47,248 bases of DNA from Lachnospiraceae bacterium (GCA_022768745.1 JALELK010000090.1:1-47248), one strand, 5' to 3'; counted from the first letter of the stretch, positions 6,054 through 14,800 are shown. Program-made: numbers and translations. The notes: generated from the sequence alone by a model not told the origin.

Positions 6054-8122
6054 ACCATCTTGAATTTTGTACTGACCTCTAAGTGCAAATCTTTTTCATA
6101 GTCCTCATAGTGTTCTTTGTATCTCTCATAAAGGTCCCGGTCGTGGCTCCGCAAATGATAATAGCTATTGGTCAAATCGATTCCGTCCTTTTTCCAGGCA
6201 TTTTGAATTTCTCCCACAAAATAATCCGTTGCCATTTTCCGATTCTTTTTTGCATCATCCGCTGTACTCTCCGATTTGACAATATCCCCTGTGATATACA
6301 CATTGCAGAGCACGTAGGTGTTGGAACGACTGAACTCATAAGATACCCCTACGTTTTCCATATGAATTCGCCCATCATCCACCGTAATGTCCAAAGCATT
6401 GGCTTCCCCATCACAGAGGTTCGCCACCAACCCATCCTCTTCCCTCACCCGATGAATCTGATAATTCTCCCCTAGTTCCTGGGACTGTATCAAATCGTAT
6501 CCTCCCACCACGGGGACTTCGTCCTTTATCTCTATCACAGGAAGTACCGTATTTCCGTTTCCGTTGTACCAATCACAAATCAATTGTTTGAAAGTAGTTC
6601 CCCCGGAGGTTTTATAGTTTGGATTTCCCTGCATCAACTCCTCCAGATAGCTTCCCAAATCATCCTCCATTTTTTCCTGCAGTTCTGTAATTTTTTCATT
6701 ATCCTCTGCCACAAACACCAGCATATTTCCCGGCAATTCCACTCCGGAATTTCCTTTTTCCACCAATCCCTGCATCAATTTCTCGTTCTTCAAAAAGCTC
6801 TCCTCCAATAGTAAAACTTTCAGATGATTCAAATCCAGCACCTTTCCCCACTGCATATCCATCTCATAAATGGCGGCAGACACCGAAACTCCCTCCATTT
6901 GGAGAGTCGGAGTTTTCTGACCAGCTTTATCCTTGTCTGAAATCTTGGATAAATTCATAAACTGGTAACTCAAAACACAGGTATCATCCTTTGCCTGCAA
7001 GGACATAATCATAGGAAAACTCCGGTCTTCCAGTTCTTTTACAGAGCATCCGGTAAAAAGTCCCGATATCATGACCGTAAAAGCCAACGCCACCGCTTTG
7101 GCCCGCCGCAAGCCTTTTCCTATAAAAAACGGCAAAAAAAGAGCCATTGGGGTCAGTACCAAAAGAAGAACTCCAACTCCCGGTTTTCCCTCTGCTCTAT
7201 AATGTTCCGTCAATGCCACGAGGAACAACAAAATAATAGAAATCCAAGTAACCCACTTTTTTTCTTTTATCTTTTTCAAACACAACGTCCCATAACAAAA
7301 GCCACTTCCGATAAAGGAAAGCAACGACACAAAACAGACCCCCGCAATCAGAGCCTCCTGCCTCCTCAGAAATCCTCCTGGCATAATAATATTGCTGGTA
7401 TAAATCATAATGGGTGTTTTTGCATGGGACAACGCCTGCTCTCCAAAAGACCCCAACAACATTTCATAGATTACCATTAACACACCAGAGCCAAGAGCCA
7501 ATGCAGATATTCCCTGATTTCGCATCTGTTTTGTGGTGGCTCCTGCCTCCATATACGGGGGCAGGAAAAAAATAATCTGAACTGCACTACACATCAAAAA
7601 CCACACATAAACACCCTTCCAAAATCCACCACCGCTACTTTGCAAGGGAAGAAGATTTTCCAGCTCGATTCCCCGAAACCCCAAGGACACCAACAGAAAT
7701 AAAAGCACAATCATAGGCCAGAACAAAACCTCAAACACTCTGGCTCTCCCCTCCAGGCCTCCGTTTTTACTGTATAAAATCAGAGCCAACAATAAAATGG
7801 TAATAAGGCCAAAGGACTGATCCGGCAACAGATATTTTTTTATCAGTTCAGCCAAAAGAGACAGTCCGTATCCCCCTGCCAACAAAAGGAAAATCCCATA
7901 CACTCCATAAATCCAGACCTTTCCGTCTCTTTGGGGTTCCATAGCCTTTTCCAACAAAAAGAGATAACCAAAAGAAAACAAACTTCCCAGGGCAATAGCA
8001 AACACTCCGTTGGTTCCCGCTGTCCCCGCCAATAGTTCCGGAAGTGCCACAAGTCCAATTCCCAAAACATCGAAAAAAAGCAGTCTCCCCATCTGGCGCA
8101 GAGAAATTTTTCCATTAGTCAT
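6047..8122 (-). CDS. GerAB-GerAC fusion: germinant receptor permease plus lipoprotein domain
   Basis: Germinant receptors have A, B and C subunits in the spore inner membrane. Here B and C are one chain of about 691 residues. Residues 1 to about 340 are a GerAB/spore permease with roughly ten membrane helices, starting ISLRQMGRLLFFDVLGIG. A last helix ends SGLFTGCSVKELEDRSF, which looks like a GerAC signal peptide and lipobox, and the remaining 345 residues are a Ger(x)C domain (DRSFPMIMSLQAKD near its start, YYHLRSHDRDLYERYKEHY near its end). The reading frame is continuous, with no sign of a frameshift. The ATG at 8122 follows GGAG by ten bases; the ATG at 8131 is too close to it. The gene overlaps gerAA by eight bases. 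Confidence 0.9.
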   Translation of the reverse strand: MTNGKISLRQMGRLLFFDVLGIGLVALPELLAGTAGTNGVFAIALGSLFSFGYLFLLEKAMEPQRDGKVWIYGVYGIFLLLAGGYGLSLLAELIKKYLLPDQSFGLITILLLALILYSKNGGLEGRARVFEVLFWPMIVLLFLLVSLGFRGIELENLLPLQSSGGGFWKGVYVWFLMCSAVQIIFFLPPYMEAGATTKQMRNQGISALALGSGVLMVIYEMLLGSFGEQALSHAKTPIMIYTSNIIMPGGFLRRQEALIAGVCFVSLLSFIGSGFCYGTLCLKKIKEKKWVTWISIILLFLVALTEHYRAEGKPGVGVLLLVLTPMALFLPFFIGKGLRRAKAVALAFTVMISGLFTGCSVKELEDRSFPMIMSLQAKDDTCVLSYQFMNLSKISDKDKAGQKTPTLQMEGVSVSAAIYEMDMQWGKVLDLNHLKVLLLEESFLKNEKLMQGLVEKGNSGVELPGNMLVFVAEDNEKITELQEKMEDDLGSYLEELMQGNPNYKTSGGTTFKQLICDWYNGNGNTVLPVIEIKDEVPVVGGYDLIQSQELGENYQIHRVREEDGLVANLCDGEANALDITVDDGRIHMENVGVSYEFSRSNTYVLCNVYITGDIVKSESTADDAKKNRKMATDYFVGEIQNAWKKDGIDLTNSYYHLRSHDRDLYERYKEHYEDYEKDLHLEVSTKFKMVE

Positions 8123-9623
8123 TTTTATCATTCTCCTTTTTTCTAAATCTCCGTTTCTGCCCGGTCTTTGCGTGAATAGAGCGATAAATCAATTTTTCCA
8201 GAGGAAAGCGGACGATAGAATCCTTTCTCCGCTCCTCTCCGTCTCCCTTGATTCCCACATAGGGAATCAGATAAGGATGCCCAAAACTTTTCAGCAACGC
8301 CAGATGGGTCAATATGGCGACCATGGACCAGAGAAATCCAAAGAACCCCAGCCAGGCGCTCATTAATATTACAAAAAATTTCAACAGGCGAAAGGCACTG
8401 GCAAATTCCTCATTAGGAATGGAAAAAGAACACAAAGCGGTAAATGCCACCACAATCACCACAATAGGGCTCACAATATTGGCATCCACCGCCGCCTGTC
8501 CGATAATCAGTCCACCAACAATTCCAATGGTATTTCCCATAGCTCCGGGCAGTCTTACTCCCGCTTCCCGAAGCAATTCAAAAGACAGTTCCATCAAAAT
8601 TACCTCCACCACTGCCGGGAAAGGCACCCCTTGTCTCGCCGCCGCAAAAGAAAGCAAAAGTGTTGTGGGCAAAATTCCCGTCTGAAAATTGGTCACCGCC
8701 AGATAAAGTCCCGGAAGGCTCACAGCAAAAAAGGTGGCAATATAACGTAGCATCCTCCCGAAGGAAGCAATCCACGGTCTCTGATAATAATCATCTGTGG
8801 TCTGGACAAAGGAGTTATAATCCGCCGGCATCACCAAAGCTGATGGTGTATTATTACACAGAACCACCACCTTTCCATCCAGCACCTCCATCACCGCCCG
8901 ATCCGGACGCAAGGTAGTCTGAATCTGGGGAAAGGGAGATATCCAGGTTTCTTCTGTCAGCTGTTCCGCCATTCCACTGTCTAAAATTCCATCGATTAAA
9001 AAGTCAGACAGCCGCATCTTCACCTGATCCACCAGTTCCTGCTTTACAATCCCCTTCATATACACCACGTTTACCAGCGTTTTGGTTCTCACCCCCAGCA
9101 CCATCTCCTCCACCTTCAAATCTGTGGACTGAAGCCTTTTTCTCATCAGTGCCGTATTTATCTTTACATTTTCATTAAACCCTTCATTAGTGCCCCTTAA
9201 CACCTTCTCCGAATCTGTGTCCTGAACCGTCTCCCCCGGGTATCCCTTATCCGGAATTTTCATAGCCAATGGGAAACCATCCACCAATAAAATCGCATCT
9301 CCGGTCAGAAGCCCTGCCCCAGCCTCCTCCGCAGTTTCATACAGCATCACATCAGAAAGTCCCATACCGTTTTCCTGCAACAGCCGATAGATTTCCTCCT
9401 CCGGCATCAAAGACAACCTGGCCAAAAAATTTCCCAGTGCCGTTGTCCGAAGCATCACCGATGACATGGTAATCTCGATGTACATCAGAAAACAGGTAAT
9501 CCCTTTTTCACTTCCAATCTTCATCTCTTTTTTCTTTATATCCGCACAGTCTTCAAACAACCGCTCCATTGCAGCTGCATCCTCTTTCACCTTCCCCGAA
9601 AACCGGTACTCCTTTTCAACCAT
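8115..9623 (-). CDS. gerAA: Spore germination protein GerAA (A subunit)
   Basis: The A subunit of a nutrient germinant receptor; recent work on the family places it as a ligand-gated ion channel in the spore inner membrane. The 502-residue protein has a soluble N-terminal half containing VLGVRTKTLVNVVYMKGI and a second half with five to six membrane helices, including the family region DDYYQRPWIASFGRMLRYIA and PFPAVVEVILMELSFELLRE. I chose the ATG at 9623 because GGAGG lies eight bases upstream; a GTG at 9638 would read through that site. The partner fusion gene follows directly. Only about 43 bases separate the start from a giant hairpin, so its promoter must be inside or beyond that element. 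Confidence 0.93.
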   Translation of the reverse strand: MVEKEYRFSGKVKEDAAAMERLFEDCADIKKKEMKIGSEKGITCFLMYIEITMSSVMLRTTALGNFLARLSLMPEEEIYRLLQENGMGLSDVMLYETAEEAGAGLLTGDAILLVDGFPLAMKIPDKGYPGETVQDTDSEKVLRGTNEGFNENVKINTALMRKRLQSTDLKVEEMVLGVRTKTLVNVVYMKGIVKQELVDQVKMRLSDFLIDGILDSGMAEQLTEETWISPFPQIQTTLRPDRAVMEVLDGKVVVLCNNTPSALVMPADYNSFVQTTDDYYQRPWIASFGRMLRYIATFFAVSLPGLYLAVTNFQTGILPTTLLLSFAAARQGVPFPAVVEVILMELSFELLREAGVRLPGAMGNTIGIVGGLIIGQAAVDANIVSPIVVIVVAFTALCSFSIPNEEFASAFRLLKFFVILMSAWLGFFGFLWSMVAILTHLALLKSFGHPYLIPYVGIKGDGEERRKDSIVRFPLEKLIYRSIHAKTGQKRRFRKKENDKND

Positions 9624-9666
9624 ATCAGCTTCCTCCACATCTTCACACCTTACTTTTTCTCCGACG

Positions 9667-10220
9667 GCTTTCCCGGGGCACCGCCTCCCTCTCTACTCCC
9701 TGCACCTGCCTTCCTTCCTCCCGGGGGTCTCCCGCCCACCACTCTCTCTTGGGGTTCACGGACAAGGATTGAAGATTTGATGGGATTGTTTACGGTATCA
9801 TTGATTCTTCTATGTTCGCCCGACGATTGCACTGCTGCCGGGAGCGTGTATCCTCGAACGCGGACACGATTTCAGCCGAGTTCGTGCCTGAGTTATGGCG
9901 CTGCAGTGAGGCGACTGCAGCCAGACAAAGCGCATAGCCGTTGCTATGCGACGCTTGGCTGGCAAAGGCAATTTCCACCGAACGGAAGCGCCATTACTCA
10001 GGCTAGAAGTCGATGCTGCAAGTGTCCGTATCGAGGATACACGTTTTCGGCAGCAGTGCAATCGGCGTTCGTACACAGAATAGATACCGTAATTACAATC
10101 CCTATCAAAGCTAATCAATCCTTTTTAAATCACCTCAAGAGAGAGTGGTGGGCGGGATACCCCCGGGAGGAAGGGAGGCAGGTGCAGGGAGCAAAGAGGG
10201 AGGCGGTGCCCCGGGAAAGC
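9667..10220. repeat. 554-bp GC-rich giant hairpin upstream of gerAA
   Basis: Arms 9667-9751 and 10136-10220 are 85 bp each and pair with about four mismatches; they are GC- and purine/pyrimidine-rich (GCTTTCCCGGGGCACCGCC at the tip). Inside, a second region pairs with bulges, including CGATTGCACTGCTGCCG as a 17-bp perfect match, CGTGTATCCTCGA, and CCTGAGT-ATGGCGCT. The apex near 9940 is a local hairpin GCATAG-CCGTTG-CTATGC. The sequence differs from the element at 4350-4889 and lacks the GGGACGGATAC cap, but the architecture is the same. Open frames through it are by-products of the symmetry. It fills the space between the GntR-gene terminator and gerAA. It could be a mobile repeat, a structured RNA, or both. 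Confidence 0.88.
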
Positions 10221-10224
10221 ACAC

Positions 10225-10255
10225 AAAAAAAGGACAGGTGTGATTACCTGTCCCT
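10225..10255 (-). terminator. Terminator after the FCD/GntR gene
   Basis: On the minus strand GGACAGGT, a six-base loop, ACCTGTCC, then seven T. It stands 25 bases after the regulator's stop and closes the ispE-regulator unit. Confidence 0.9.
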
Positions 10256-10279
10256 TAGTATGCTGATATGGTTGTAAAA

Positions 10280-10954
10280 TTATTCCTGTCCTCGGATAAC
10301 CCGGCGAACAGCTTCTATCTGGTTCTCCAAATGGGTGTGCATAATCTCTTTGACATATGCTTCGTCCCGTTTTTCAAAGCCTTCAATGATGGCAGCATGC
10401 TCGTGAATCAATTGCTGATAAGAACTGTTTTCCTTTACATATTCGTAACGGTAACGATACATCTGCTCCCGAAGGTTGTTGACAATGGTCTCCAATTTCG
10501 GATTGTCCGCCATCCGATAGATAACGTTGTGGAAATTCTCGTCCGCCTCACAAATTTTTCTGGCATCCTTGCTCTTGGTGGCCATTTCAAAGACCTTCAT
10601 GGCGCTTTTTAATTCCACCAACTGGTCTTCCGTCAGGCGCTGACATGCCATTCTCACTGCCAGCTCATCCAAAGAATCTCGGATTTCCAATACATCCTGT
10701 AAATCCTTCTCCGTCATCTTGGCCACCTGGGCACCCTTGCGGGGAATGGTAACTGCCAGACCTTCCTGCTCCAGCATACGAATAGCCTCACGAATAGGAG
10801 TACGGCTTACTCCCAGTTTATTTGCCAGGTGCATCTCCATCAGACGTTCTCCCGGCTTTAAGTCCCCACGTAAAATTGCATTGCGAAGGGTGTTAAAAAC
10901 CACGTCTCTCAGGGGCAAATAAGAATCCATGTCCAACTGTAATTCTTCACTCAT
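10280..10954 (-). CDS. GntR/FadR-family transcriptional regulator (FCD domain)
   Basis: A 224-residue regulator. The N-terminal winged helix (residues about 13-75) has the GntR pattern LRDVVFNTLRNAILRGDLKPGERL, then LGVSRTPIREAIRMLEQEGL. The C-terminal all-helical FCD domain has the metal-binding pattern DENFHNVIYRMADN, then HAAIIEG and HTHLENQ. FCD proteins usually sense small carboxylic acids. The ligand cannot be read from sequence, and the neighbours give no catabolic target. It follows ispE with 32 bases between and shares its terminator. Confidence 0.9.
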   Translation of the reverse strand: MSEELQLDMDSYLPLRDVVFNTLRNAILRGDLKPGERLMEMHLANKLGVSRTPIREAIRMLEQEGLAVTIPRKGAQVAKMTEKDLQDVLEIRDSLDELAVRMACQRLTEDQLVELKSAMKVFEMATKSKDARKICEADENFHNVIYRMADNPKLETIVNNLREQMYRYRYEYVKENSSYQQLIHEHAAIIEGFEKRDEAYVKEIMHTHLENQIEAVRRVIRGQE

Positions 10955-10986
10955 ATTTTTTCCTTATCCTTCCTAACTGTGCTTGT

Positions 10987-11853
10987 CTATGGTTGAAAAA
11001 TCGTGGTACACTGCACCCGATTCGCCAGTTTTGAGTCTTCCACTGCTCTCTTGGCTCTCTGTAAGACTTCCTCATCATCAAAAAAACCAAAAACGGTAGG
11101 GCCGCTTCCACTCATCATGGAAACCACGGCTCCGTTTTCCTTCATGACATCTTTTATCTGTTGAATCACCGGATATTTCTCGATGGTGACTCCCTCTAAA
11201 ATATTGCCCATATGACTTCCAAGGGCATATAAATCCTGATTTTTAATATCCTCCATCATAGCATCAATATCCGGATGCTGGGGATTTTCCAAAGCATCCA
11301 AATGCTCATATACATACTTAGTGGAAACGGAGATGGCTGGTTTTGCAATAAGAACCGGGCAACGCATCATATCCGGCAGTGGTGTCAACACTTCTCCGAT
11401 TCCCTCTGCTAGAGCAGTCCCCCTCATAAGGCAATAGGGAATATCGGCACCGATTTTTACGCCTCGTTCCATCAGCTGTTTTTTAGAAAGACCCAATCCA
11501 TAAATCCGATTCATTCCAAACAAAACTGCCGCCGCATCAGAGCTTCCCCCTGCCATACCTGCCGCCACAGGAATCCGTTTATTCAAATGTATGGCTGTTC
11601 CTGATTCCAAATCAAATTCATCTGCCAACAGCTTTGCAGCCTTTACGCACAGATTATCCTCATCCACCGGAAGAAATGACATATTCGTTGTCATAGAAAT
11701 CCCCGGGGTTGTACTCTTTTTTACCGTTACCAAATCATAGATATGCACTGTCTGCATTATCATACGCACCAAGTGATATCCGTCAGGTCTGGTCCCTGTC
11801 ACATCTAGGCCAATGTTAATCTTGGCCAGTGCTTTTAAGGTCATCTCATCCAT
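10987..11853 (-). CDS. ispE: 4-diphosphocytidyl-2-C-methyl-D-erythritol kinase
   Basis: IspE phosphorylates CDP-methylerythritol in the MEP route to isoprenoids. The 288-residue protein has the GHMP kinase layout: N-terminal AKINIGLDVTGTRPDGYH, the glycine-rich ATP loop PVAAGMAGGSSDAAAVL near residue 95, and the C-terminal motif MMSGSGPTVFGFF. Length is normal. A promoter with TTGAAC-17-TACAAT lies just upstream. The gene begins a two-gene unit with the FCD regulator. Confidence 0.96.
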   Translation of the reverse strand: MDEMTLKALAKINIGLDVTGTRPDGYHLVRMIMQTVHIYDLVTVKKSTTPGISMTTNMSFLPVDEDNLCVKAAKLLADEFDLESGTAIHLNKRIPVAAGMAGGSSDAAAVLFGMNRIYGLGLSKKQLMERGVKIGADIPYCLMRGTALAEGIGEVLTPLPDMMRCPVLIAKPAISVSTKYVYEHLDALENPQHPDIDAMMEDIKNQDLYALGSHMGNILEGVTIEKYPVIQQIKDVMKENGAVVSMMSGSGPTVFGFFDDEEVLQRAKRAVEDSKLANRVQCTTIFQP

Positions 11854-11908
11854 AATTTTCTCTACCTATAAATGATTTCTGTTTTGTACTTATTTTAATA
11901 CAATTTCT

Positions 11909-11937
11909 ATTGTAACATTCACTTTCATATTGTTCAA
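11909..11937 (-). promoter_or_regulatory. Promoter for ispE
   Basis: On the minus strand TTGAAC, 17 bases, TACAAT, with a TG one base before the -10. The predicted start lies about 50 bases before the ispE start codon. Confidence 0.65.
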
Positions 11938-11967
11938 GTGTGTTTTGTATTCAAAAAACAACAATGT

Positions 11968-11997
11968 ACAAAAAAGCCCGGTGGCATCACCGGGCTT
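11968..11997 (-). terminator. Terminator after the alarmone synthetase gene
   Basis: On the minus strand AAGCCCGGTG, loop ATGC or shorter, CACCGGGCTT, followed by T. It is nine bases beyond the stop of the synthetase gene and is a strong intrinsic terminator. Confidence 0.93.
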
Positions 11998-12005
11998 CAC
12001 ATTTC

Positions 12006-12656
12006 TTATTCATTTTCCTGCTGTTCTCTTTTTGCTTCCAATATAGCCTCATTCAAAGAGAGCATTTTTTCATCCAACTCTGAGACAATCTTGGAACACT
12101 CCTGCAAATCATGACTGATATAGGCCGGAGCATTTCCCTCAAATTTATAATAGATTTTATGCTCCAGGCTGGCCCAGAAATCCATGGCAATGGTACGAAT
12201 CTGTATCTCCACCTTGGTTTCCACCACACGATCCGAGAGGAAAATCGGAATGGATACAATCATATGATACCTCTTATATCCGCTGGGCTTCGGATTTTTT
12301 ATATAATCCTTTACAGAAATCACCGTGATGTCGTTTTGGCGTCCAATCATATCTGCCATACGATAAATATCCGAGGTAAAGGAGCAGACAATACGAACTC
12401 CCGCAATATCATTACAATACTCCATCATATTTGGGATGGATGTTTCGTGACCATATCGTTTTAATTTTTTAACAATACTCTCCGGTGTCTTTAATCTGGA
12501 TTTTACATACTCAATAGGATTGTACTGATGCACATGTTGAAATTCATCATTCAAAATCTCTATCTTGGTTCCCATCTCCTTCAGTGCTGAGTTGTAAACC
12601 AGCATAGCTGTATTCCACGACTCCACTGACTCGTCTAAAACATTTTGTTTCTCCAT
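12006..12656 (-). CDS. relQ: Small alarmone synthetase (GTP pyrophosphokinase, RelQ/SasB type)
   Basis: A 216-residue stand-alone RelA/SpoT synthetase domain with no hydrolase or TGS region, so it makes ppGpp/pppGpp but does not degrade it. Recognisable motifs are YVKSRLKTPESIVKKL, the Mg-binding region NDIAGVRIVCSF, PKPSGYKRYHMIV for the GTP site, and ETKVEIQIRTIAMDFWASLEHK. A short acidic, glutamine-rich tail follows. It is the last gene of a TrmH - unknown - relQ group with 22 bases upstream, and ends at a strong terminator. Distinguishing RelQ from RelP is based on overall similarity only. Confidence 0.9.
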   Translation of the reverse strand: MEKQNVLDESVESWNTAMLVYNSALKEMGTKIEILNDEFQHVHQYNPIEYVKSRLKTPESIVKKLKRYGHETSIPNMMEYCNDIAGVRIVCSFTSDIYRMADMIGRQNDITVISVKDYIKNPKPSGYKRYHMIVSIPIFLSDRVVETKVEIQIRTIAMDFWASLEHKIYYKFEGNAPAYISHDLQECSKIVSELDEKMLSLNEAILEAKREQQENE

Positions 12657-12678
12657 TTTTTTGCCCCCACTTCTTATT

Positions 12679-12942
12679 CTAGTCTTCCTCTAAAACCTCA
12701 ATTTCCAAAAAATCAAAGGGAATCTCTTCCATAAAACAATCTTTTGTAAATCTCGCCTTTGCATGACTTTTAAAATCTCGTACTGTCACATCCAACCAGA
12801 TAGGTCTCCCCAAATCCATCTCGTAACAAGCCTTCTCTAAAGCATGAAACACCTTGTGAGTTCTGGTCTCAGCAGAGTCATCCTCCACTACCAGGTCTGT
12901 GATCATTCGACTGTCCTTCCATTGTTTAAACCAAATCCGCAA
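12679..12942 (-). CDS. Conserved small protein of unknown function
   Basis: An 87-residue soluble, acidic protein (MRIWFKQWKDSRMITDLVV at the start, EIEVLEED at the end). It has no signal peptide or membrane helix. Alternating hydrophobic residues suggest a mixed alpha/beta fold. The start is a TTG with GGGAGG nine bases upstream. It is squeezed between the TrmH-type gene (16 bases) and relQ (22 bases), so it is almost surely co-transcribed with them. I do not recognise the family. Confidence 0.8.
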   Translation of the reverse strand: MRIWFKQWKDSRMITDLVVEDDSAETRTHKVFHALEKACYEMDLGRPIWLDVTVRDFKSHAKARFTKDCFMEEIPFDFLEIEVLEED

Positions 12943-12958
12943 GTGGTGTTTCCTCCCT

Positions 12959-13717
12959 TTAATTTCTTCTCTGACGGCTCACCTCATACATAAGGATGCC
13001 GGCAGCCATAGCTGCATTTAATGATTCCAACTTTCCCTCCATAGGAATCCGAAGCAATTCATCTGCCATAGCTGTAGTCTCCGGGCTCAGGCCATTTCCC
13101 TCATTGCCCACAAAAAATCCACAACTTTTATGATAATCAAACTGTTCATAGCTTTTGGTTCCCTTTAAATGCGCCGCATACAAGCAAACACCCTGTCTCA
13201 AAATCTGCTGTATAGTATTTTTCCAATCCTCAGCCACATAAAAAGGCACCCGGTAAATACTTCCCATTGTGGAACGCACCGTCTTTGGATGAAACAAATC
13301 CACGGTGGTTCTGTGCATAATAATCCCGGAAACCCCGGCGCCCTCACCGGTGCGAAACATAGTTCCCAGATTTCCCGGATCCTGAACACCCTCAACTAAA
13401 AGCAAATGAGCCGGCTCTTTTTTCAGAATCTCCTCCAAAGAATACTGCGGTTTTTTCACCACTGCCAAGACTCCCTGGGGTGTGGTGGTATCTGAAATAC
13501 TTTTCATCACTGCATCTGAGAGAATTTCTGTCACAGGTCCATCCCACTTTGGTGCAAAGGACTCCGATACATAAATTTCCTGTAGTAACTCCCCGGGAGT
13601 CTCCTCCACCATTTTGGGGCCTTCCACCACAAACACATTCTCCTGATTCCTAAGCCTTGCTTTCTTTTGCAGTTGTACGATATGCTTCATCTGCTTATTC
13701 GTCGTACTTGTAATCAT
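12959..13717 (-). CDS. TrmH/SpoU-family RNA 2'-O-methyltransferase
   Basis: These SPOUT enzymes methylate ribose 2'-OH groups in rRNA or tRNA, using a knotted SAM site. The 252-residue protein has an N-terminal substrate-binding domain (NVFVVEGPKMVEETP) and the three SpoU motifs: VQDPGNLGTMFRTGEGAG, CGFFVGNEGNGLSPE and MEGKLESLNAAMAAGIL. The first contains the conserved Asn-Arg pair, the last the Ser-Leu-Asn signature. The RNA target is not predictable. AAGGGG precedes the ATG. It is first in a three-gene group. Confidence 0.92.
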   Translation of the reverse strand: MITSTTNKQMKHIVQLQKKARLRNQENVFVVEGPKMVEETPGELLQEIYVSESFAPKWDGPVTEILSDAVMKSISDTTTPQGVLAVVKKPQYSLEEILKKEPAHLLLVEGVQDPGNLGTMFRTGEGAGVSGIIMHRTTVDLFHPKTVRSTMGSIYRVPFYVAEDWKNTIQQILRQGVCLYAAHLKGTKSYEQFDYHKSCGFFVGNEGNGLSPETTAMADELLRIPMEGKLESLNAAMAAGILMYEVSRQRRN

Positions 13718-13769
13718 CTTTTCCCCTTACACGGTTCTTGTTTTCAAAGGTTTTCAAAACATACGTGTG

Positions 13770-13800
13770 CATAAAAAATGACGCTCATTGCTGGGCGCCA
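13770..13800 (-). terminator. Terminator after pfkA
   Basis: On the minus strand TGGCGC, a ten-base loop, GCGTCA (one G-U pair) and then six T. It lies 23 bases beyond the pfkA stop. Confidence 0.75.
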
Positions 13801-13822
13801 CCTTTTTGTTTTTGATTATTGT

Positions 13823-14800
13823 CTATGAAACATTCAATGAATTGCAAATTTCAAACTGATACTCATCGATGCCCTTGGTCATTGCCAGTGCCTCATCAAT
13901 ATCAAAATCAACAAACTCGCCATGGCGATATCCTACGACACGGTTGGTTGCACCCTTGCAAAGCAAATCAACAGCCAAAGCACCCATAGTAGATGCATAG
14001 ACACGATCCTTACATGTTGGGCTTCCGCCACGCTGCATATGTCCTAAAATAGTAGCACGTGTCTCAATTCCTGTAGCAGCTTCAATACGCTTTGCCATAG
14101 ATGCAGAATGTCCGATACCCTCAGCATTTACAATAATGTGATGCTGTTTGCCCTTTTTCTTACCTTCGATAATATGATTTACCAGAGCCTGCTCATCATA
14201 ATCATATCTCTCCGGAAGTAAAACATCCTCTGCACCGTTTGCGATACCACACCAAAGTGCTATGTAGCCGGCACCACGTCCCATAACCTCAATGATGGAG
14301 CAACGCTCATGAGATGTAGATGTATCACGAACCTTGTCAATAGCCTCCATAGCTGTATTTACTGCTGTATCAAATCCAATTGTGTACTCTGTACACGCAA
14401 TATCCAAATCAATGGTACCCGGCAAACCAATGGTATTGATTCCCAGAGCTGCCAACTTCTGAGCACCCTTAAAGGAACCGTCTCCACCGATAACTACCAA
14501 ACCGTCGATACCGTGTTTTTTACAAATCTCAGCGCCTTTTTTCTGATACTCAGGCTCTACAAACTCCAAACATCTGGCAGTCTGAAGAATGGTACCTCCT
14601 CGCTGAATAATTTCGGAAACGCTGTGTGCGTCCATATCTATAATTTCTTCCTGTAACAATCCGGCATATCCACGCTTAATACCTTTTACTTTCTTTCCTC
14701 TGGCAATTGCCTGACGAACAACTGCACGGATGGCTGCATTCATTCCCGGGGCATCACCGCCACTAGTTAAAACACCGATTGTCTGTACTTCCTTTGCCAT
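13823..14800 (-). CDS. pfkA: ATP-dependent 6-phosphofructokinase
   Basis: The enzyme phosphorylates fructose 6-phosphate in glycolysis. The 325-residue protein has GVLTSGGDAPGMNAAIRAVV at the N-terminus for nucleotide binding, GGDGSF (the glycine-Asp-glycine of ATP-type enzymes), and ILGHMQRGGSPTCKDR. The usual catalytic PGTIDNDI reads PGTIDLDI here: both aspartates are kept and only the middle Asn is changed. Length is standard for the bacterial A-type. AGGAGGAAG precedes the start. It follows dnaE by 44 bases and is probably co-transcribed. Confidence 0.95.
   Translation of the reverse strand: MAKEVQTIGVLTSGGDAPGMNAAIRAVVRQAIARGKKVKGIKRGYAGLLQEEIIDMDAHSVSEIIQRGGTILQTARCLEFVEPEYQKKGAEICKKHGIDGLVVIGGDGSFKGAQKLAALGINTIGLPGTIDLDIACTEYTIGFDTAVNTAMEAIDKVRDTSTSHERCSIIEVMGRGAGYIALWCGIANGAEDVLLPERYDYDEQALVNHIIEGKKKGKQHHIIVNAEGIGHSASMAKRIEAATGIETRATILGHMQRGGSPTCKDRVYASTMGALAVDLLCKGATNRVVGYRHGEFVDFDIDEALAMTKGIDEYQFEICNSLNVS

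Noticed and set aside
10225-10255. GGGACAGG stem near the second hairpin as another RAYT-type repeat
   Set aside because: It is a simple terminator stem with a T tract; no 22-bp unit or GTATCCGTCCC cap is present.
9777-10277. Open frames of 60-166 codons on both strands inside the 9.7-10.2 kb hairpin
   Set aside because: They run through perfect or near-perfect inverted arms, lack ribosome sites and recognisable motifs, and occur on both strands because of the symmetry.
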